A stretch of DNA of 64,000 nt from Alphaproteobacteria bacterium (GCA_020442385.1 JAGRKE010000014.1:186001-250000); one strand, 5' to 3'. Positions 25,979 through 38,024 are shown, counted from the first letter of the stretch. Numbers and translations: made by a program. Notes: generated by a model not told the origin, from the letters alone.

Positions 25979-27205
25979 ATGACGAGCTTAAAAGACAAAT
26001 CGATATTGCTCATTATCTCCGGCGGCATTGCGGCCTATAAATCGCTCGAGCTTATCCGCCTGATCCGTAAATCCGGCGGTCATGTGCGTTGCATCCTGAC
26101 CAAGGGCGGCGCGCAGTTCGTCACCCCTTTAAGCATTGCCGCGCTCAGTGAAGAGAATGTCTATGACGATCTCTGGTCTCTGAAAGACGAAACAGAGATG
26201 GGCCACATCCGCCTCAGCCGTGAAGCCGACTTGATTGTTGTCGCCCCGGCCAGCGCCAATATCATCGCGCAAATGGCGCAGGGCCTCACGCCCGATCTAG
26301 CCACTACTACCCTGCTCGCCTCCGACAAACCCGTCTTAATCGCCCCGGCGATGAACCACAAAATGTGGGATCACCCGGCCACGCAGGCCAATCTGGCCAC
26401 CCTGAAGGATCGCGGCGTTTTAAGCGTCGGCCCCGATGAGGGCGACATGGCCTGCGGAGAGCATGGTATGGGCCGCATGAGCGAGCCAGAAGCCATCTTC
26501 GAGGCCATTTCAGACTTTTTTTTTAAGCGCCCGCTAAAGGGGCTCACCGCGCTGGTCACCAGCGGCCCGACGCATGAGCCGCTCGATCCTGTGCGTTTTA
26601 TCGGTAATCGATCATCCGGCAAGCAGGGCCACGCCATTGCCGCCGCGCTGGCGCAGGCTGGTGCGCACGTCACCCTCATCTCCGGCCCGGTGAACCAAAG
26701 CGCGCCCGCAGGTGTAAATCTTATAAAGGTCCAAACCGCCGCGCAGATGCTCAGCGCCTGTGAAAACGCTCTACCTGCCGACATCGCGGTATGCGCCGCC
26801 GCTGTCGCCGATTGGGCGCCAGAACAAGCCAGTACGCAAAAGCTTAAAAAACGTGAGGATGAGAGCGCGCCCACAATCGCGCTCAAGCAAAATCCCGACA
26901 TCCTCAAAACCCTGAGCAACCATAAAAACCGCCCGCAGATGGTCATCGGCTTTGCCGCCGAGACTGAGAATTTGCTCGAAAATGCCGCCGCAAAACGGAC
27001 GCGCAAAGGCTGCGATTGGATTCTCGCCAATGATGTCGGCACGGATGGAAAAACCTTTGGCGCAGATGAGAATCATGTATATCTGGTAAGCGCAAACGGA
27101 CAGGATGATTGGGGCCTGACCTCGAAAACCGAGATTGCCCGCAAGTTAACCGCCCAGATAACAGGATACTTCACAGATCATGAGCACAAGCACGCCGCCG
27201 AATAA
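25979..27205 (+). CDS. coaBC: bifunctional phosphopantothenoylcysteine decarboxylase / synthetase
   Basis: Two consecutive steps of coenzyme A synthesis. The CoaC flavoprotein domain (about residues 5-180) shows H76 in [11 protein letters not shown], the PAMNHKMW substrate motif (123-130) and C159 in [11 protein letters not shown]. The CoaB domain (from about 188) begins [20 protein letters not shown] and includes [10 protein letters not shown] and IGFAAETEN. The length of 408 residues is normal. It overlaps dut by 26 bases. No close ribosome-binding site is evident at the ATG, which sits right after a terminator. Confidence 0.96.
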   Translation: MTSLKDKSILLIISGGIAAYKSLELIRLIRKSGGHVRCILTKGGAQFVTPLSIAALSEENVYDDLWSLKDETEMGHIRLSREADLIVVAPASANIIAQMAQGLTPDLATTTLLASDKPVLIAPAMNHKMWDHPATQANLATLKDRGVLSVGPDEGDMACGEHGMGRMSEPEAIFEAISDFFFKRPLKGLTALVTSGPTHEPLDPVRFIGNRSSGKQGHAIAAALAQAGAHVTLISGPVNQSAPAGVNLIKVQTAAQMLSACENALPADIAVCAAAVADWAPEQASTQKLKKREDESAPTIALKQNPDILKTLSNHKNRPQMVIGFAAETENLLENAAAKRTRKGCDWILANDVGTDGKTFGADENHVYLVSANGQDDWGLTSKTEIARKLTAQITGYFTDHEHKHAAE

Positions 27206-27653
27206 ACTCCCCGTCGCCCTGAAAGTTCTGGATCACGCCAGTGACTTGAAAATTCCCGCTTATGAAACCGTGCAATCGGCCGGTATGGATTTAACCGCGG
27301 CGCTGAGCGAACCTGTGGAGCTTGCGCCGGGCCAGCGCGCATTGATACCAACAGGGCTGTCTATCGCCCTGCCCGCCGGATACGAGGCGCAGGTGCGCCC
27401 GCGCTCTGGCCTTGCGCTTAAACAAGGGATTACCGTCCTGAACACCCCCGGCACAATTGATGCGGATTACCGCGGTGAAATCGGCGTGATTTTGATTAAT
27501 CTGGGTCAGGAAAGCGTGACGATTGAGCGCGGTATGCGCGTTGCACAAATGGTCATTGCCCGTCACGAGCAGGTGGAATGGGAAATTTCTGAAGATCTGG
27601 AAGAAAGCGAGCGCGGCGCAGGCGGCTTCGGCTCTACCGGGACAGCGGGCTAA
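27180..27653 (+). CDS. dut: dUTP diphosphatase (trimeric dUTPase)
   Basis: Hydrolyses dUTP to dUMP, keeping uracil out of DNA. All five motifs are seen: [37 protein letters not shown] and the C-terminal [11 protein letters not shown] that closes over the active site. The length is 157 residues. The ATG lies inside the end of coaBC in another frame (26-base overlap), so dut is translated from the coaBC message. The coaBC-dut order is common in alphaproteobacteria. Confidence 0.97.
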   Translation: MSTSTPPNKLPVALKVLDHASDLKIPAYETVQSAGMDLTAALSEPVELAPGQRALIPTGLSIALPAGYEAQVRPRSGLALKQGITVLNTPGTIDADYRGEIGVILINLGQESVTIERGMRVAQMVIARHEQVEWEISEDLEESERGAGGFGSTGTAG

Positions 27654-27656
27654 ACT

Positions 27657-27878
27657 CTACCAATCGCGCTGATTGAGAACACTCACGACGCGCAAGCCCT
27701 GATCATCCATTGCAAAGCTCACCTCATCACCGACCAACTGCGTGGCATTGTTTGCGCCCGGCGTGTCTGCAAACCGTAAAACTTCGTTATTAAACAAAAC
27801 ACCCAGATCGGGCAATTTCGGGAATTGCACAGCGTCTTTCAAGGAAACAACCTTACCCGTTAACCATTCACCACCCAT
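27657..27878 (-). CDS. small hypothetical protein, 73 aa
   Basis: I do not recognise it. It is a short, probably beta-rich soluble protein (KVVSLKDAVQF, EVLRFAD, LVGDEVSFAMDDQGLRVVSVL). The pattern of strands with a DEVSF segment is slightly like a small OB-fold or SH3-like barrel, but this is only an impression. A clean GGAGG ribosome-binding site 8 bases before the ATG supports that it is translated. It is convergent with dut, with 3 bases between the stops. Confidence 0.6.
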   Translation of the reverse strand: MGGEWLTGKVVSLKDAVQFPKLPDLGVLFNNEVLRFADTPGANNATQLVGDEVSFAMDDQGLRVVSVLNQRDW

Positions 27879-28001
27879 ACGCAGACCTCCATAACATAGG
27901 CAATAATCGCAAATTTACTCCAAAAAATACGGAAAACACAAACAATTAAGATGCTTCACTGCACAATGACACACACCAAAATCAATTTTTCCATAAAAAA
28001 C

Positions 28002-28030
28002 TTGTGTTTTCGCCAGTATTCTTTTATTTT
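28002..28030 (+). promoter_or_regulatory. candidate promoter of the 28076 gene
   Basis: TTGTGT (28002-28007), 17 bases, TATTTT (28025-28030). The flanking 27879-28075 region is strongly A+T-rich and holds nothing else that I can identify. Confidence 0.4.
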
Positions 28031-28075
28031 TTATTCGGTTTATGATTTAAAAAGTAAAAAGACCGCGGACACTGA

Positions 28076-28999
28076 GTGATAAATTTTAATGAAAGCGCAA
28101 AAGGTGAAAAGGACCACTTGTCTAATCTCATAGACAAGTTACAGCTGCTACTGGGTGAACCCCTTAGAACCTCAGATATAAAAACCCAATTGCCGCCCAA
28201 CAGATTTTTATTAGCAACAGAAACAGGGAATAAAGGGATCACCTTCGAACAAGCAAAAGAGATAGGGAAAGCTCTTGGCGTTTTTAAAAAAACAATAAAG
28301 GGCACAATCAATAAAAAAACAATAACAAACGAAAATATTAATCACTTGCTGGAGGCCCTCATTCCTTTCAATAGAATTAATTTAGTACCTAAAGAATTCC
28401 TAGATATGACTCCATCAATAAAAGATCGGCCTATAACAACAGAAAGACAAAAAAAAGTTTTAGAAAACAGAAAAGTCGATGCTGTTACGTTAGGCTTTGT
28501 AAAAGAATACATAGAAGACATAAATGATATACGTATGCTTCATTCATTTAAATATCATGTCACCTCCCCCGAAGATATTACTCAAGAAAAAGCCGAAGAA
28601 ACAGTAGAGGAACCAGAAACAAAAGCTTTAGAAACCGAAACAATTATAAGCTCTACAATCGAAGCCGTTAAAAAAATTGTGCCCACAAAAGCTCAATTGA
28701 AGGAAGGTTTAACCGTTATTAAAGAAGAGTTTCGCAAGCAAATAAAGAAGGGCTCTGAAATTGAGATCAAGAATACCGAGGGAGCTATAGCTGAAACCGA
28801 GAATCCTAATACGAAAATTGAGGACAATATAAAATTCGCCAGAGTCAACGCTGACACGCTTAAGCAGCTCAAAAGTGAAACTAAAGAAAGAAAAAAAAGA
28901 CTTGCAAAGGCTAGTTATAAATTCCCGGAACACATTCTTGAACAAACTGCGGCTAAAAGAATTCAAGGATATTATGCTCAAGACAACAACATCACATAA
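28076..28999 (+). CDS. hypothetical charged protein, 307 aa
   Basis: No family is recognised. The reading frame is clearly more A+T-rich than its neighbours (many AAA, AAT, ATA and GAA codons), which suggests recent transfer or an accessory gene. The product is hydrophilic, rich in Lys, Glu, Thr and Ile. Residues 175-265 look like a long charged helix or coiled coil (EETVEEPETKALETETI; KEEFRKQIKKGSEIEI). The start is uncertain: the first possible codon is a GTG at 28076 without a good ribosome-binding site, and internal starts exist. Confidence 0.6.
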   Translation: MINFNESAKGEKDHLSNLIDKLQLLLGEPLRTSDIKTQLPPNRFLLATETGNKGITFEQAKEIGKALGVFKKTIKGTINKKTITNENINHLLEALIPFNRINLVPKEFLDMTPSIKDRPITTERQKKVLENRKVDAVTLGFVKEYIEDINDIRMLHSFKYHVTSPEDITQEKAEETVEEPETKALETETIISSTIEAVKKIVPTKAQLKEGLTVIKEEFRKQIKKGSEIEIKNTEGAIAETENPNTKIEDNIKFARVNADTLKQLKSETKERKKRLAKASYKFPEHILEQTAAKRIQGYYAQDNNIT

Positions 29000-29059
29000 T
29001 CTCTGAACAACTTATTCGCGGCCCTTCCCATCGCGGCGGCTGTGTCGTACAAATGAAGC

Positions 29060-31738
29060 ATGCCAGCACAAGCAACTGCGTTGAAAACTGTTGAGGATTA
29101 TCTCGCCGACGGCCACACGCCGATGATGGCGCAATATCACACGGTCAAGGCGCAGCATCCGGGTTGCCTGCTCTTCTACCGCATGGGCGATTTTTACGAG
29201 CTGTTTTTTGACGATGCCATCGCCGCCTCTGAAACGCTCGACATCACGCTCACAAAGCGCGGCAAGAATAATGGCGATGACATCCCGATGTGCGGCGTGC
29301 CGTTTCATTCCTGCGAGCCGTATTTGGCAAAACTCATCAAAGCTGGTTTTAAAGTCGCCATCTGCGAACAAACTGAAAGCCCCGACGAAGCCAGAGACCG
29401 CGCAAAAGAAGAAGGAAAACCCGTCTCCAAAGCCCTTGTAAACCGCGAGGTTGTGCGCGTGATTACCCAAGGCACGCTGACCGAGGACAGTCTTCTTGAT
29501 GCGCGCGAGAATAATTACATCAGCGCGCTGACCGAGATTGGCGGGCAATATGGTCTGGCGTGGCTGGAATTTTCCACCGGCGATTTTAAGGTTCAGGCCA
29601 TCCATAAAAACGATGTGCTGGCCGCGATTGAGCGCATTCAGGCCAAAGAGGTTTTAACCTCCGAGAAGCTCGCCGATTTGTTCGACAATCAAAGCCTGCT
29701 CACCCTCCAGCCCAATTCCCTGTTCGATAGCGAAAACGCCCGCAAACGGCTGGAGACAATCTTCGGTGTCGGCACACTGGAATCCTTTGGCGGCTTCTCC
29801 CGCGCCGAAGTCGCCGCCGCTGGCGCGCTGCTGGATTATATTGAACGCACGCAGGTCGGCAAAATCCCGCACATCACCAAGCCCCAGCAAATCAGCACCG
29901 GCGCGGCGCTCGAAATCGATGCCGCCACCCGCAAAAATCTGGAGCTCACCCGCACGCTGTCCGGCGAGCGCAAAGGCTCCCTGCTCGCTACCATCGACCG
30001 CACCATCACGGGCGCAGGTGCGCGCACACTGCAATCCGCCCTCTCTGCCCCGCTAACCGATATTGCCGCGATCAATGCGCGCCTCGATAAGGTCGAAGCC
30101 TTCACAAACGAAACAACTCTGCGCACCGATCTGCGTGAGATGCTCAAAGCCACGCCGGACATGGAGCGCGCGCTGGCCCGCCTGACTGTTGGGCGCGGCG
30201 GTCCGCGTGATCTGGCCGCCCTGCGCGATGGGCTCAAACAAGCCGAGATCATCCGCTCCGCCCTGCAAATGAATGAGAGCGCCAAAGCGGTCCTCGCCGA
30301 TCTCATTGCCGATCTAAAAACCGACAACACGCTCGCCGCCTTTTTGGATAAAATCGGCCAAGCCCTGATTATTGAACCGCCCGCCATGGCGCGTGACGGC
30401 GGGTTTGTCGCGCCCAACTTCCACAAAAAGCTCGATGAGCTGAAAACCCTGCGTGATGATGCGCGCCGCCTGATTGCGGGTCTGCAAGCGCGCTATCAGA
30501 CCGACACAAAAATCGACAGCCTTAAGATTAAATACAACAACGTGCTCGGCTATTTCATTGAGGTCACGGCCAAACATGCCGATACGATGATGGCGCTCAA
30601 AGATAAAGACACAAACCCTTACGTCCACCGACAGACCATGGCCAACGCCGTGCGCTTCACAACGCCCGAGCTAGCCGAGCTGGAGCGTGATATCACCTCC
30701 GCCGGGGAAAAAGCCCTCGCGCTGGAGCTGGAAATTTTTGACGAGCTGGTCGGCGAATGTACGGCCCTGTCTGCCGAAATCGGCACGCAGGCCAAGGCTC
30801 TGGCCGCGCTGGATATGTTTGCCGGCCTCGCAGAGCTGGCCGTGAGCAATGATTACGCCCGCCCGCAGCTCGATAAATCTCAAAGCTTTGAAATCGCAGG
30901 CGGCCGCCACCCCGTTGTGGAGGCCGCGCTCAAAAAAGCCAGCGAAGCCTTCGTTCCCAATGACTGTAATTTGAATACGGGGCAGAATTTGTGGCTGCTC
31001 ACCGGCCCGAACATGGCGGGTAAATCGACCTTCCTGCGCCAAAATGCGCTCATCGCCATCCTCGCCCAGACCGGATCATTCGTCCCCGCCGCATCCGCGC
31101 ATATCGGCATCATCGACCGCGTTTTCTCCCGCGTCGGCGCATCCGACGATCTGGCGCGCGGGCACTCGACCTTCATGGTGGAAATGGTGGAAACCGCCGC
31201 CATCCTTAATCAGGCCACCGAAAAATCCCTCGTCATCCTTGATGAGATTGGCCGCGGCACCGCCACCTTTGACGGCCTGTCCATCGCATGGGCGTGCGTG
31301 GAAAATCTGCACGAGGTCAATAAATGCCGCGCGCTGTTCGCCACCCATTATCACGAGCTGACCTCCCTCACCGCAAAGCTGGAAAATCTCGCCTGCTATT
31401 CCCTGCAAGTGAAGGAATGGAAGGGTGACATCATCTTCATGCATAGCGTCGGCGAAGGCGCGGCGGACCGTTCCTACGGCATTCATGTCGGGAAACTGGC
31501 TGGCCTGCCGCCCGCCGTAATCGCTAGAGCTGAAGAAGTCCTCGCGCTCCTGCAATCGGGTGAACAATCCGGCGCTCTGGCGCGTCTGGCCGATGATCTG
31601 CCGCTCTTTTCCAGCAAGCCTACACAGGCCGCGCCGCAAAAATCCGAACTGCAAACCGCCATCGAAGACATCGATCCCGATCAACTATCCCCGCGTGATG
31701 CCCTTGATGTGCTTTACAGATTGAAAGATCTTCTGTAA
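29060..31738 (+). CDS. mutS: DNA mismatch repair protein MutS
   Basis: Recognises mismatches and small loops. The length of 892 residues is normal. Seen: the mismatch-binding motif MGDFYELF with F45-Y46-E47, the core and clamp domains, and the ABC-type ATPase with Walker [10 protein letters not shown] near residue 650, the SxxLxxGxSTF-type loop ([11 protein letters not shown]), Walker [13 protein letters not shown] and the FATHYHEL segment. A short C-terminal tail ([16 protein letters not shown]) matches the dimer/tetramer region. The ribosome-binding site is weak. Confidence 0.97.
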   Translation: MPAQATALKTVEDYLADGHTPMMAQYHTVKAQHPGCLLFYRMGDFYELFFDDAIAASETLDITLTKRGKNNGDDIPMCGVPFHSCEPYLAKLIKAGFKVAICEQTESPDEARDRAKEEGKPVSKALVNREVVRVITQGTLTEDSLLDARENNYISALTEIGGQYGLAWLEFSTGDFKVQAIHKNDVLAAIERIQAKEVLTSEKLADLFDNQSLLTLQPNSLFDSENARKRLETIFGVGTLESFGGFSRAEVAAAGALLDYIERTQVGKIPHITKPQQISTGAALEIDAATRKNLELTRTLSGERKGSLLATIDRTITGAGARTLQSALSAPLTDIAAINARLDKVEAFTNETTLRTDLREMLKATPDMERALARLTVGRGGPRDLAALRDGLKQAEIIRSALQMNESAKAVLADLIADLKTDNTLAAFLDKIGQALIIEPPAMARDGGFVAPNFHKKLDELKTLRDDARRLIAGLQARYQTDTKIDSLKIKYNNVLGYFIEVTAKHADTMMALKDKDTNPYVHRQTMANAVRFTTPELAELERDITSAGEKALALELEIFDELVGECTALSAEIGTQAKALAALDMFAGLAELAVSNDYARPQLDKSQSFEIAGGRHPVVEAALKKASEAFVPNDCNLNTGQNLWLLTGPNMAGKSTFLRQNALIAILAQTGSFVPAASAHIGIIDRVFSRVGASDDLARGHSTFMVEMVETAAILNQATEKSLVILDEIGRGTATFDGLSIAWACVENLHEVNKCRALFATHYHELTSLTAKLENLACYSLQVKEWKGDIIFMHSVGEGAADRSYGIHVGKLAGLPPAVIARAEEVLALLQSGEQSGALARLADDLPLFSSKPTQAAPQKSELQTAIEDIDPDQLSPRDALDVLYRLKDLL

Positions 31739-31749
31739 AATAAACAGTT

Positions 31750-33387
<1,638 letters not shown>

Positions 33388-33453
33388 GCATTTACATCCT
33401 CCGCCGCGCTTGCTAATTTTTTTCGTAACAAAACTGCGTAAACGGAGAAAGCC

Positions 33454-33777
33454 TTGAAGAAACTCTTTAACCAAATCGTTCTTGGTATTGCTTTTTCCGC
33501 CATCCCTACCGCTGTCTATGCCAGCAATACCAATGAAAAAATTTTAAGAGACAGTGCCATCGCGGGCTACATGACGTGCGTTATGACCTTTGCCGCCTGC
33601 AACCCAAAGATCTTAAAAAGAAAAGACAATAATGACGATGACCGTTTAGATGATGGAGAGCGCAAATCCGGCCCTCCTCCAAAGCCAAAGGACGGAAAAC
33701 CATTTGATCTAAGCTCTTTAGGATTTGATAAAAACGGCGTAACCGTTATCGAGACACCACAACCTTTAGAGGCTTAA
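33454..33777 (+). CDS. hypothetical exported protein, 107 aa
   Basis: Signal peptide of about 23 residues (ending TAVYAS), then a small mature protein. Its middle is very acidic and basic in turn ([19 protein letters not shown]), with a Pro-rich linker ([14 protein letters not shown]). Two cysteines ([10 protein letters not shown]) may form a disulfide. The start codon is TTG with a GGAGAAA ribosome-binding site 5 bases before it. It ends by sharing TTAA with the convergent ferredoxin gene. Function is unknown. Confidence 0.6.
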   Translation: MKKLFNQIVLGIAFSAIPTAVYASNTNEKILRDSAIAGYMTCVMTFAACNPKILKRKDNNDDDRLDDGERKSGPPPKPKDGKPFDLSSLGFDKNGVTVIETPQPLEA

Positions 33778-34115
33778 TCCCCTTCACCGGGTTCGGGGCT
33801 GAAGAACTTCTCGAACTTGCCTTCCACGTTTTTCATTTCTTCGGCTTCGGGCATCGGGGGTTTTTGCGTGGTGATATTGGGCCACAGACCTTCGGAATAT
33901 TGCTTATTCACCTCTAACCATTTATCCGCGCGCTCATCCGTGTCGGGCAAAATCGCCTCAATCGGGCATTCCGGCTCACACACGCCGCAATCGATACATT
34001 CATCCGGGTTGATGACGAGCATATTCTCACCCTCATAGAAACAATCTACGGGGCAAACCTCGACACAGTCGGTATATTTACATTTGATACAAACATCGGT
34101 GACCACAAAGGTCAT
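33774..34115 (-). CDS. fdxA: 7Fe ferredoxin (FdxA type)
   Basis: A [3Fe-4S][4Fe-4S] ferredoxin of 113 residues. Seen: [18 protein letters not shown], then the second cluster motif [12 protein letters not shown], then the long C-terminal extension typical of the Azotobacter FdI class ([17 protein letters not shown]). Start M at 34115 is preferred, with GAGGAG 8 bases upstream; a GTG three codons earlier is too close to that site. It is a likely redox partner of the ferredoxin-NADP reductase nearby and a client of the Nfu carrier. Confidence 0.93.
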   Translation of the reverse strand: MTFVVTDVCIKCKYTDCVEVCPVDCFYEGENMLVINPDECIDCGVCEPECPIEAILPDTDERADKWLEVNKQYSEGLWPNITTQKPPMPEAEEMKNVEGKFEKFFSPEPGEGD

Positions 34116-34198
34116 GCTTTTCACTCCTCAAGGCCAGATAGGCTGTTTTTATTACCGCCGCAGACTAATCATCCGTAAAAACAATGGCAATATAAAAT

Positions 34199-34660
34199 TT
34201 AATCCCCGGAAAACAGATGCAGGAACTTACGAACGATTGAGCACCCCTTTGAGCGCTGCGGCGCCGGGCTGGGCGCAACTTCATCCTCTTCAAACTCCAT
34301 ATCGATCTCACCGACCAGATCGTCGACATTCACATGCTCGGTATGCTCGCGGATCAGCTTGAGCATCATATCTTGCTCTTCCTGCCCGTAATCACCATCC
34401 ACCCAGACCAGATCACGCGCGAATTTAAAGAATTTCGCCTGATCCCTCTGATCGGTGATGTGTTTGAACATGTCCATAATGTCTTGCGGCGTTTTAATAT
34501 CTTCTTCCAGCACCGCGCGCTGCTCATCTGAAAACGCCACATCCTCCAGCGCTTCGGCCATGAAATGCACCTCTTCATCGGTCACCACGTTATCCGCATG
34601 CACCATCGCGAATAAGGTGCGCCACATATAAAATTCACTCTGCGATATTGGACTACTCAT
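34199..34660 (-). CDS. TerB-like tellurite-resistance domain protein, 153 aa
   Basis: An all-helical protein whose N-terminal 115 residues resemble the TerB/DjlA-N fold, with the recurring segments LFAMVHADNVVTDEEVHFM and FARDLVWVDGDYGQEEQDM (each an acidic D-x-x-x-D/E turn followed by a helix). A charged tail ends in a short hydrophobic helix with one Cys (KGCSIVRKFLHLF). Cytoplasmic; the role is unknown, and tellurite resistance is not implied. The start follows a G9 tract 6 bases upstream. Confidence 0.75.
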   Translation of the reverse strand: MSSPISQSEFYMWRTLFAMVHADNVVTDEEVHFMAEALEDVAFSDEQRAVLEEDIKTPQDIMDMFKHITDQRDQAKFFKFARDLVWVDGDYGQEEQDMMLKLIREHTEHVNVDDLVGEIDMEFEEDEVAPSPAPQRSKGCSIVRKFLHLFSGD

Positions 34661-34666
34661 GATTAT

Positions 34667-34675
34667 CCCCCCCCC
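34667..34675 (-). promoter_or_regulatory. G9 homopolymer in ribosome-binding position
   Basis: Nine C on the plus strand (nine G on the minus strand) lie 6 bases upstream of the TerB-like ATG. There is no other ribosome-binding site. Length changes in such tracts could alter translation or promoter spacing, but a sequencing or assembly error is also possible. Confidence 0.5.
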
Positions 34676-34767
34676 AATTAGCTGCGAATGCAGTGAAACA
34701 TTTTGAGTTTTTCAACGCTATATAAAAAACCATCTCTAATCATAAAAATCGCATCCACAGCTTAAGA

Positions 34768-34796
34768 TTGACATAACATGAAAAACTAATTATAGA
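34768..34796 (+). promoter_or_regulatory. sigma-70-type promoter of the 34824 gene
   Basis: TTGACA (34768-34773), 17 bases, TATAGA (34791-34796). The ATG is at 34824, about 21 bases after the expected transcription start. Confidence 0.65.
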
Positions 34797-34823
34797 TGAA
34801 CCGAAAAATTACTGCGTTAGAAA

Positions 34824-35483
34824 ATGAAATTACAGCTACAAAAGCACAAAAAAACACTCGACATATTAACACATGTTTTGCTTGGTGTCGCAGGTGGAGA
34901 TTTATTCTCCTCTGGTGAAAAAATATTGCAAGAACAAGGTTTTTTACAGGGCATAGGAAAGTCTGCGACAGGTATCGCAAATATCATTCGAAACGTCTGG
35001 CAAATAAAGCTTTTAGGCTTCTCTTCGCGCAAAGACAGAAATAAAAATCAAGTTAAATCAAACATAGTGTCAGCACTCACAAATACACCTCAAGCCATAG
35101 GAGGCGTGCTAAGCGATAAACCTGCAGATGCAATGGCGGCCGGTCTTATAAGCGGAATGTACCTGTTGAGAGCGTTCAATTACTATAGAAACGTTAAACA
35201 AAAAACAACCGTATCCTTCAAAAATTCCAAGCTTAATACCGCTTTCAAAAAACATCGGAACAAAATGCCAGGCACAGTTATGATTGCACGCGGCATAATC
35301 CAAAGCTATGAAAACACCCTAGCGGGCGGCATATACGTTACAGTTGGCGTGACCATGTTGTTTGCAGACGCGGCGGACAACAACAAATTCAATAAAGGAC
35401 AGCAAGGCAACGACACGGACAGAAATACAAGCCAAACAAAATTATCCACATACAAATCATATTCACACGCTCTAAACCTGTGA
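34824..35483 (+). CDS. hypothetical membrane-associated protein, 219 aa
   Basis: Not recognised. The gene is A+T-rich compared with its neighbours. The product is basic and has two or three moderately hydrophobic segments (about residues 13-25, 103-118 and 164-180). The N-terminal half contains Gly-rich stretches (VLLGVAGGDLF, GIGKSATGIANII). The C-terminal 35 residues are polar and disordered. No ribosome-binding site is obvious. It has its own promoter and may be a recently gained accessory gene. Confidence 0.6.
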   Translation: MKLQLQKHKKTLDILTHVLLGVAGGDLFSSGEKILQEQGFLQGIGKSATGIANIIRNVWQIKLLGFSSRKDRNKNQVKSNIVSALTNTPQAIGGVLSDKPADAMAAGLISGMYLLRAFNYYRNVKQKTTVSFKNSKLNTAFKKHRNKMPGTVMIARGIIQSYENTLAGGIYVTVGVTMLFADAADNNKFNKGQQGNDTDRNTSQTKLSTYKSYSHALNL

Positions 35484-35583
35484 GCAAAAACTAAAATTCC
35501 AACCCTTTTTGAGAGATATATTGATAATACTTTTATAAGGACTATGTATTTGAAAAATTTGTTTTAACTATCATGAGGACGAC

Positions 35584-36264
35584 ATGCCATACATTGCCGC
35601 CGGAGTTGTAAAGTTCCAAAACGAAATTTTTCCCGAAAAAAAGAAGCTGTTTGGTGAATTGGATACAGGTCAGGAGCCTGGCACATTATTCATCACTTGT
35701 TCAGACAGCCGGATTGACCCCAACTTAATCACCCAAACCGAGCCTGGAGAGCTGTTTATTTGCCGCAATGCCGGCAATATCGTGCCGCCGCACTCCAAAT
35801 ACACCGGCGGCATGACCGCCTCCATCGAGTATGCAGTAGCGGTTTTAAATGTAAAACATATCGTCATTTGCGGACATACACGCTGCGGCGCGATGGCCGG
35901 GGCGCTAAACCCTGACTCTGTAAAGGCTCTGCCACACGTTGATGACTGGCTCAGCTACGCGCGCGCGGCCGTACAGATTGTTAATGAAACGGGCAAAGAC
36001 CTAAACGACGAAGACAAGATGAATTTACTGGTGCATGAAAATGTGCTGCTGCAAATTCAACACCTGAAAACCCACCCTTATGTGGCCGCTCATCTGGCCG
36101 CGGGCAAGCTCGATATTCACGGCTGGGTCTACAATATCAAAACTGGTGAAGTGGACTCTTATGATGAGGACCAGAAAAAATTCCTCCCGGTTGAAGAGCG
36201 CTACGCCAAACAAGTCGCGCTGGTCGCGGCGGAGCTGTCTGAAAAAGCAGGCTGCAATCACTAA
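35584..36264 (+). CDS. beta-class carbonic anhydrase
   Basis: Interconverts CO2 and bicarbonate. Zinc ligands and the Asp/Arg dyad are visible: CSDSR (C39, D41, R43) and HTRCGA (H98, C101). The length of 226 residues is typical. A GAGGACGAC ribosome-binding site precedes the ATG. A SulP-family anion carrier begins 42 bases downstream on the same strand, so the pair probably works together to supply or balance bicarbonate. Sequence alone does not show the direction of flux. Confidence 0.95.
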   Translation: MPYIAAGVVKFQNEIFPEKKKLFGELDTGQEPGTLFITCSDSRIDPNLITQTEPGELFICRNAGNIVPPHSKYTGGMTASIEYAVAVLNVKHIVICGHTRCGAMAGALNPDSVKALPHVDDWLSYARAAVQIVNETGKDLNDEDKMNLLVHENVLLQIQHLKTHPYVAAHLAAGKLDIHGWVYNIKTGEVDSYDEDQKKFLPVEERYAKQVALVAAELSEKAGCNH

Positions 36265-36305
36265 ACTGCAACCTCAAACCACTTAAAAACCTTAAGGGAC
36301 TAGAT

Positions 36306-37976
36306 ATGAAATTTTTTGATTTTTCGAACCTACGCGGTGACATACTGGGCGGGATTACCGCTGGTGTTGTTGCTCTTCCACTCGCCCTCGCCTTTGGTGA
36401 GGCTTCCGGCGCCGGTCCGATTGCCGGTCTATATGGCGCAATTATTACCGGCTTTTTTGCCTCGCTTTTTGGCGGAACAGGTGCTCAGGTCACAGGCCCG
36501 ACCGGACCCATGGTCGTGGTGTTTGCTGGTCTATTTGCCTCAATGTCCGGCAGCCTTGAGCTTATTTTCGCTTCGGTCGTGCTGGCCGGTCTGATACAGA
36601 TTGGTTTCAGCTTCATGAAGCTCGGCCAATACATCAAACTCGTTCCCTACCCGGTTATTTCAGGTTTTATGAGCGGTATCGGCGTGATTATTATCCTGCT
36701 GCAACTCTCGCGCCTGTTCGGTCACGCGCCTGATGGCGGCGGCACGATCAGCGCGCTGGAGGCCATCCCCGGCGCAATTGCAGATCCGAACACCTACGCG
36801 TTCGGCCTGGGCGCTCTTACACTGGCTATGGTGTTTTTCTGGCCTAAGGCACTGTCCAAATTCATACCCGGCGCGCTGGGCGCGCTTATCATTGGCACGC
36901 TCCTGTCGCTATACCTGCCCACGGCGGTGCCGATTTTGGGCGACATCCCGACAGGCTTGCCGGAATTTGTTATCCCTAAATTCTCAGAAGACACGCTTTT
37001 GATCGTCGTGGAGGCCGCCTTCGTGCTCGCCATTCTCGGCGCAATCGACAGCCTTCTGACCTCTCTTGTGGCCGATAACGTCACCCGCACGCGCCATGAT
37101 TCAAATAAAGAACTTTTTGGTCAGGGCGTGGGGAACGCTATTGCCGGTCTGTTTGGCGCCATCCCTGGCGCAGGCGCGACCATGCGCACAATGGTCAATA
37201 TCAAAAGCGGCGGTAAAACCAAAATCTCTGGTATGACGCACGGCTTGCTATTGCTCAGCGTTGTGCTGGCGCTCGGCCCTTATGCCGCGCACATTCCGCA
37301 TGCGGTTCTGGCTGGCATTCTGGTTAAGGTCGGCTATGACATTATCGATTTTCAATATCTCAAACGCGCCCATAAAGGCCCGCGCTGGGATCTGATTTTG
37401 ATGATCCTCGTCCTTGGCCTGACAGTATTTGCCGATCTGATTACGGCTGTGATTGTCGGTGTGGTTCTCGCCGCGCTCGCCTTCGTAAAACAAATGGCCG
37501 ATGAACAAATGAAGGATTTCGAGGCGACAAAACCTCAAATCCTCAACGCGGCTGAGAAAAAAATCTTGGATGCCGCGCAGGGCAAAATCACATACTTCAA
37601 TCTCTCGGGCCCGCTTAGCTTCGGCGCAGCGGCTGATCTGGCTCACCGCGCTCGCGCGAAATCCAAAGGTGACACCAGTGCGATTATCCTCGATTTTGTC
37701 GGCGTACCGCATGTTGACGTCTCCGCGGCCAAGGCAATCGAGAGCGTGATTTCCGATGCTCAATATTCCGGACTGGATGTCTACACAGTCGGCATGAATA
37801 AAAAAGTTGCCGATACGCTGAAGGGTCTGAGCGGCAGCGCGTTGTTCAAAGACAAGAACAACTTTGACAACCGCACGAAAGCGCTTGAGGCTGCTGAAAA
37901 AAGTCTCTCGCCTAAAAAAGCACCGGCGAAAAAGAAAAAGGCCAAAGCAAAAGTCAAGCCTAAGAAGAAAAAGTAA
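36306..37976 (+). CDS. SulP-family anion transporter with STAS domain
   Basis: A permease of 556 residues with about 12-14 helices in the SLC26/SulP fold, followed by a cytoplasmic STAS domain (about 410-525, starting near GKITYFNLSGPLSFG). Segments GLYGAIITGFFASLFGG and TGPTGPMVVV are family hallmarks. A Lys-rich tail follows (about residues 535-556, almost only K, A and P). Linkage with carbonic anhydrase suggests bicarbonate as substrate (BicA-like), but sulfate or other anions are possible. The upstream gap to the anhydrase stop is 41 bases. Confidence 0.9.
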   Translation: MKFFDFSNLRGDILGGITAGVVALPLALAFGEASGAGPIAGLYGAIITGFFASLFGGTGAQVTGPTGPMVVVFAGLFASMSGSLELIFASVVLAGLIQIGFSFMKLGQYIKLVPYPVISGFMSGIGVIIILLQLSRLFGHAPDGGGTISALEAIPGAIADPNTYAFGLGALTLAMVFFWPKALSKFIPGALGALIIGTLLSLYLPTAVPILGDIPTGLPEFVIPKFSEDTLLIVVEAAFVLAILGAIDSLLTSLVADNVTRTRHDSNKELFGQGVGNAIAGLFGAIPGAGATMRTMVNIKSGGKTKISGMTHGLLLLSVVLALGPYAAHIPHAVLAGILVKVGYDIIDFQYLKRAHKGPRWDLILMILVLGLTVFADLITAVIVGVVLAALAFVKQMADEQMKDFEATKPQILNAAEKKILDAAQGKITYFNLSGPLSFGAAADLAHRARAKSKGDTSAIILDFVGVPHVDVSAAKAIESVISDAQYSGLDVYTVGMNKKVADTLKGLSGSALFKDKNNFDNRTKALEAAEKSLSPKKAPAKKKKAKAKVKPKKKK

Positions 37977-38024
37977 GACCGCAAAAGCTTTGCAGCTCTG
38001 CCTAAATCTGCTAAAACCTGCGCC

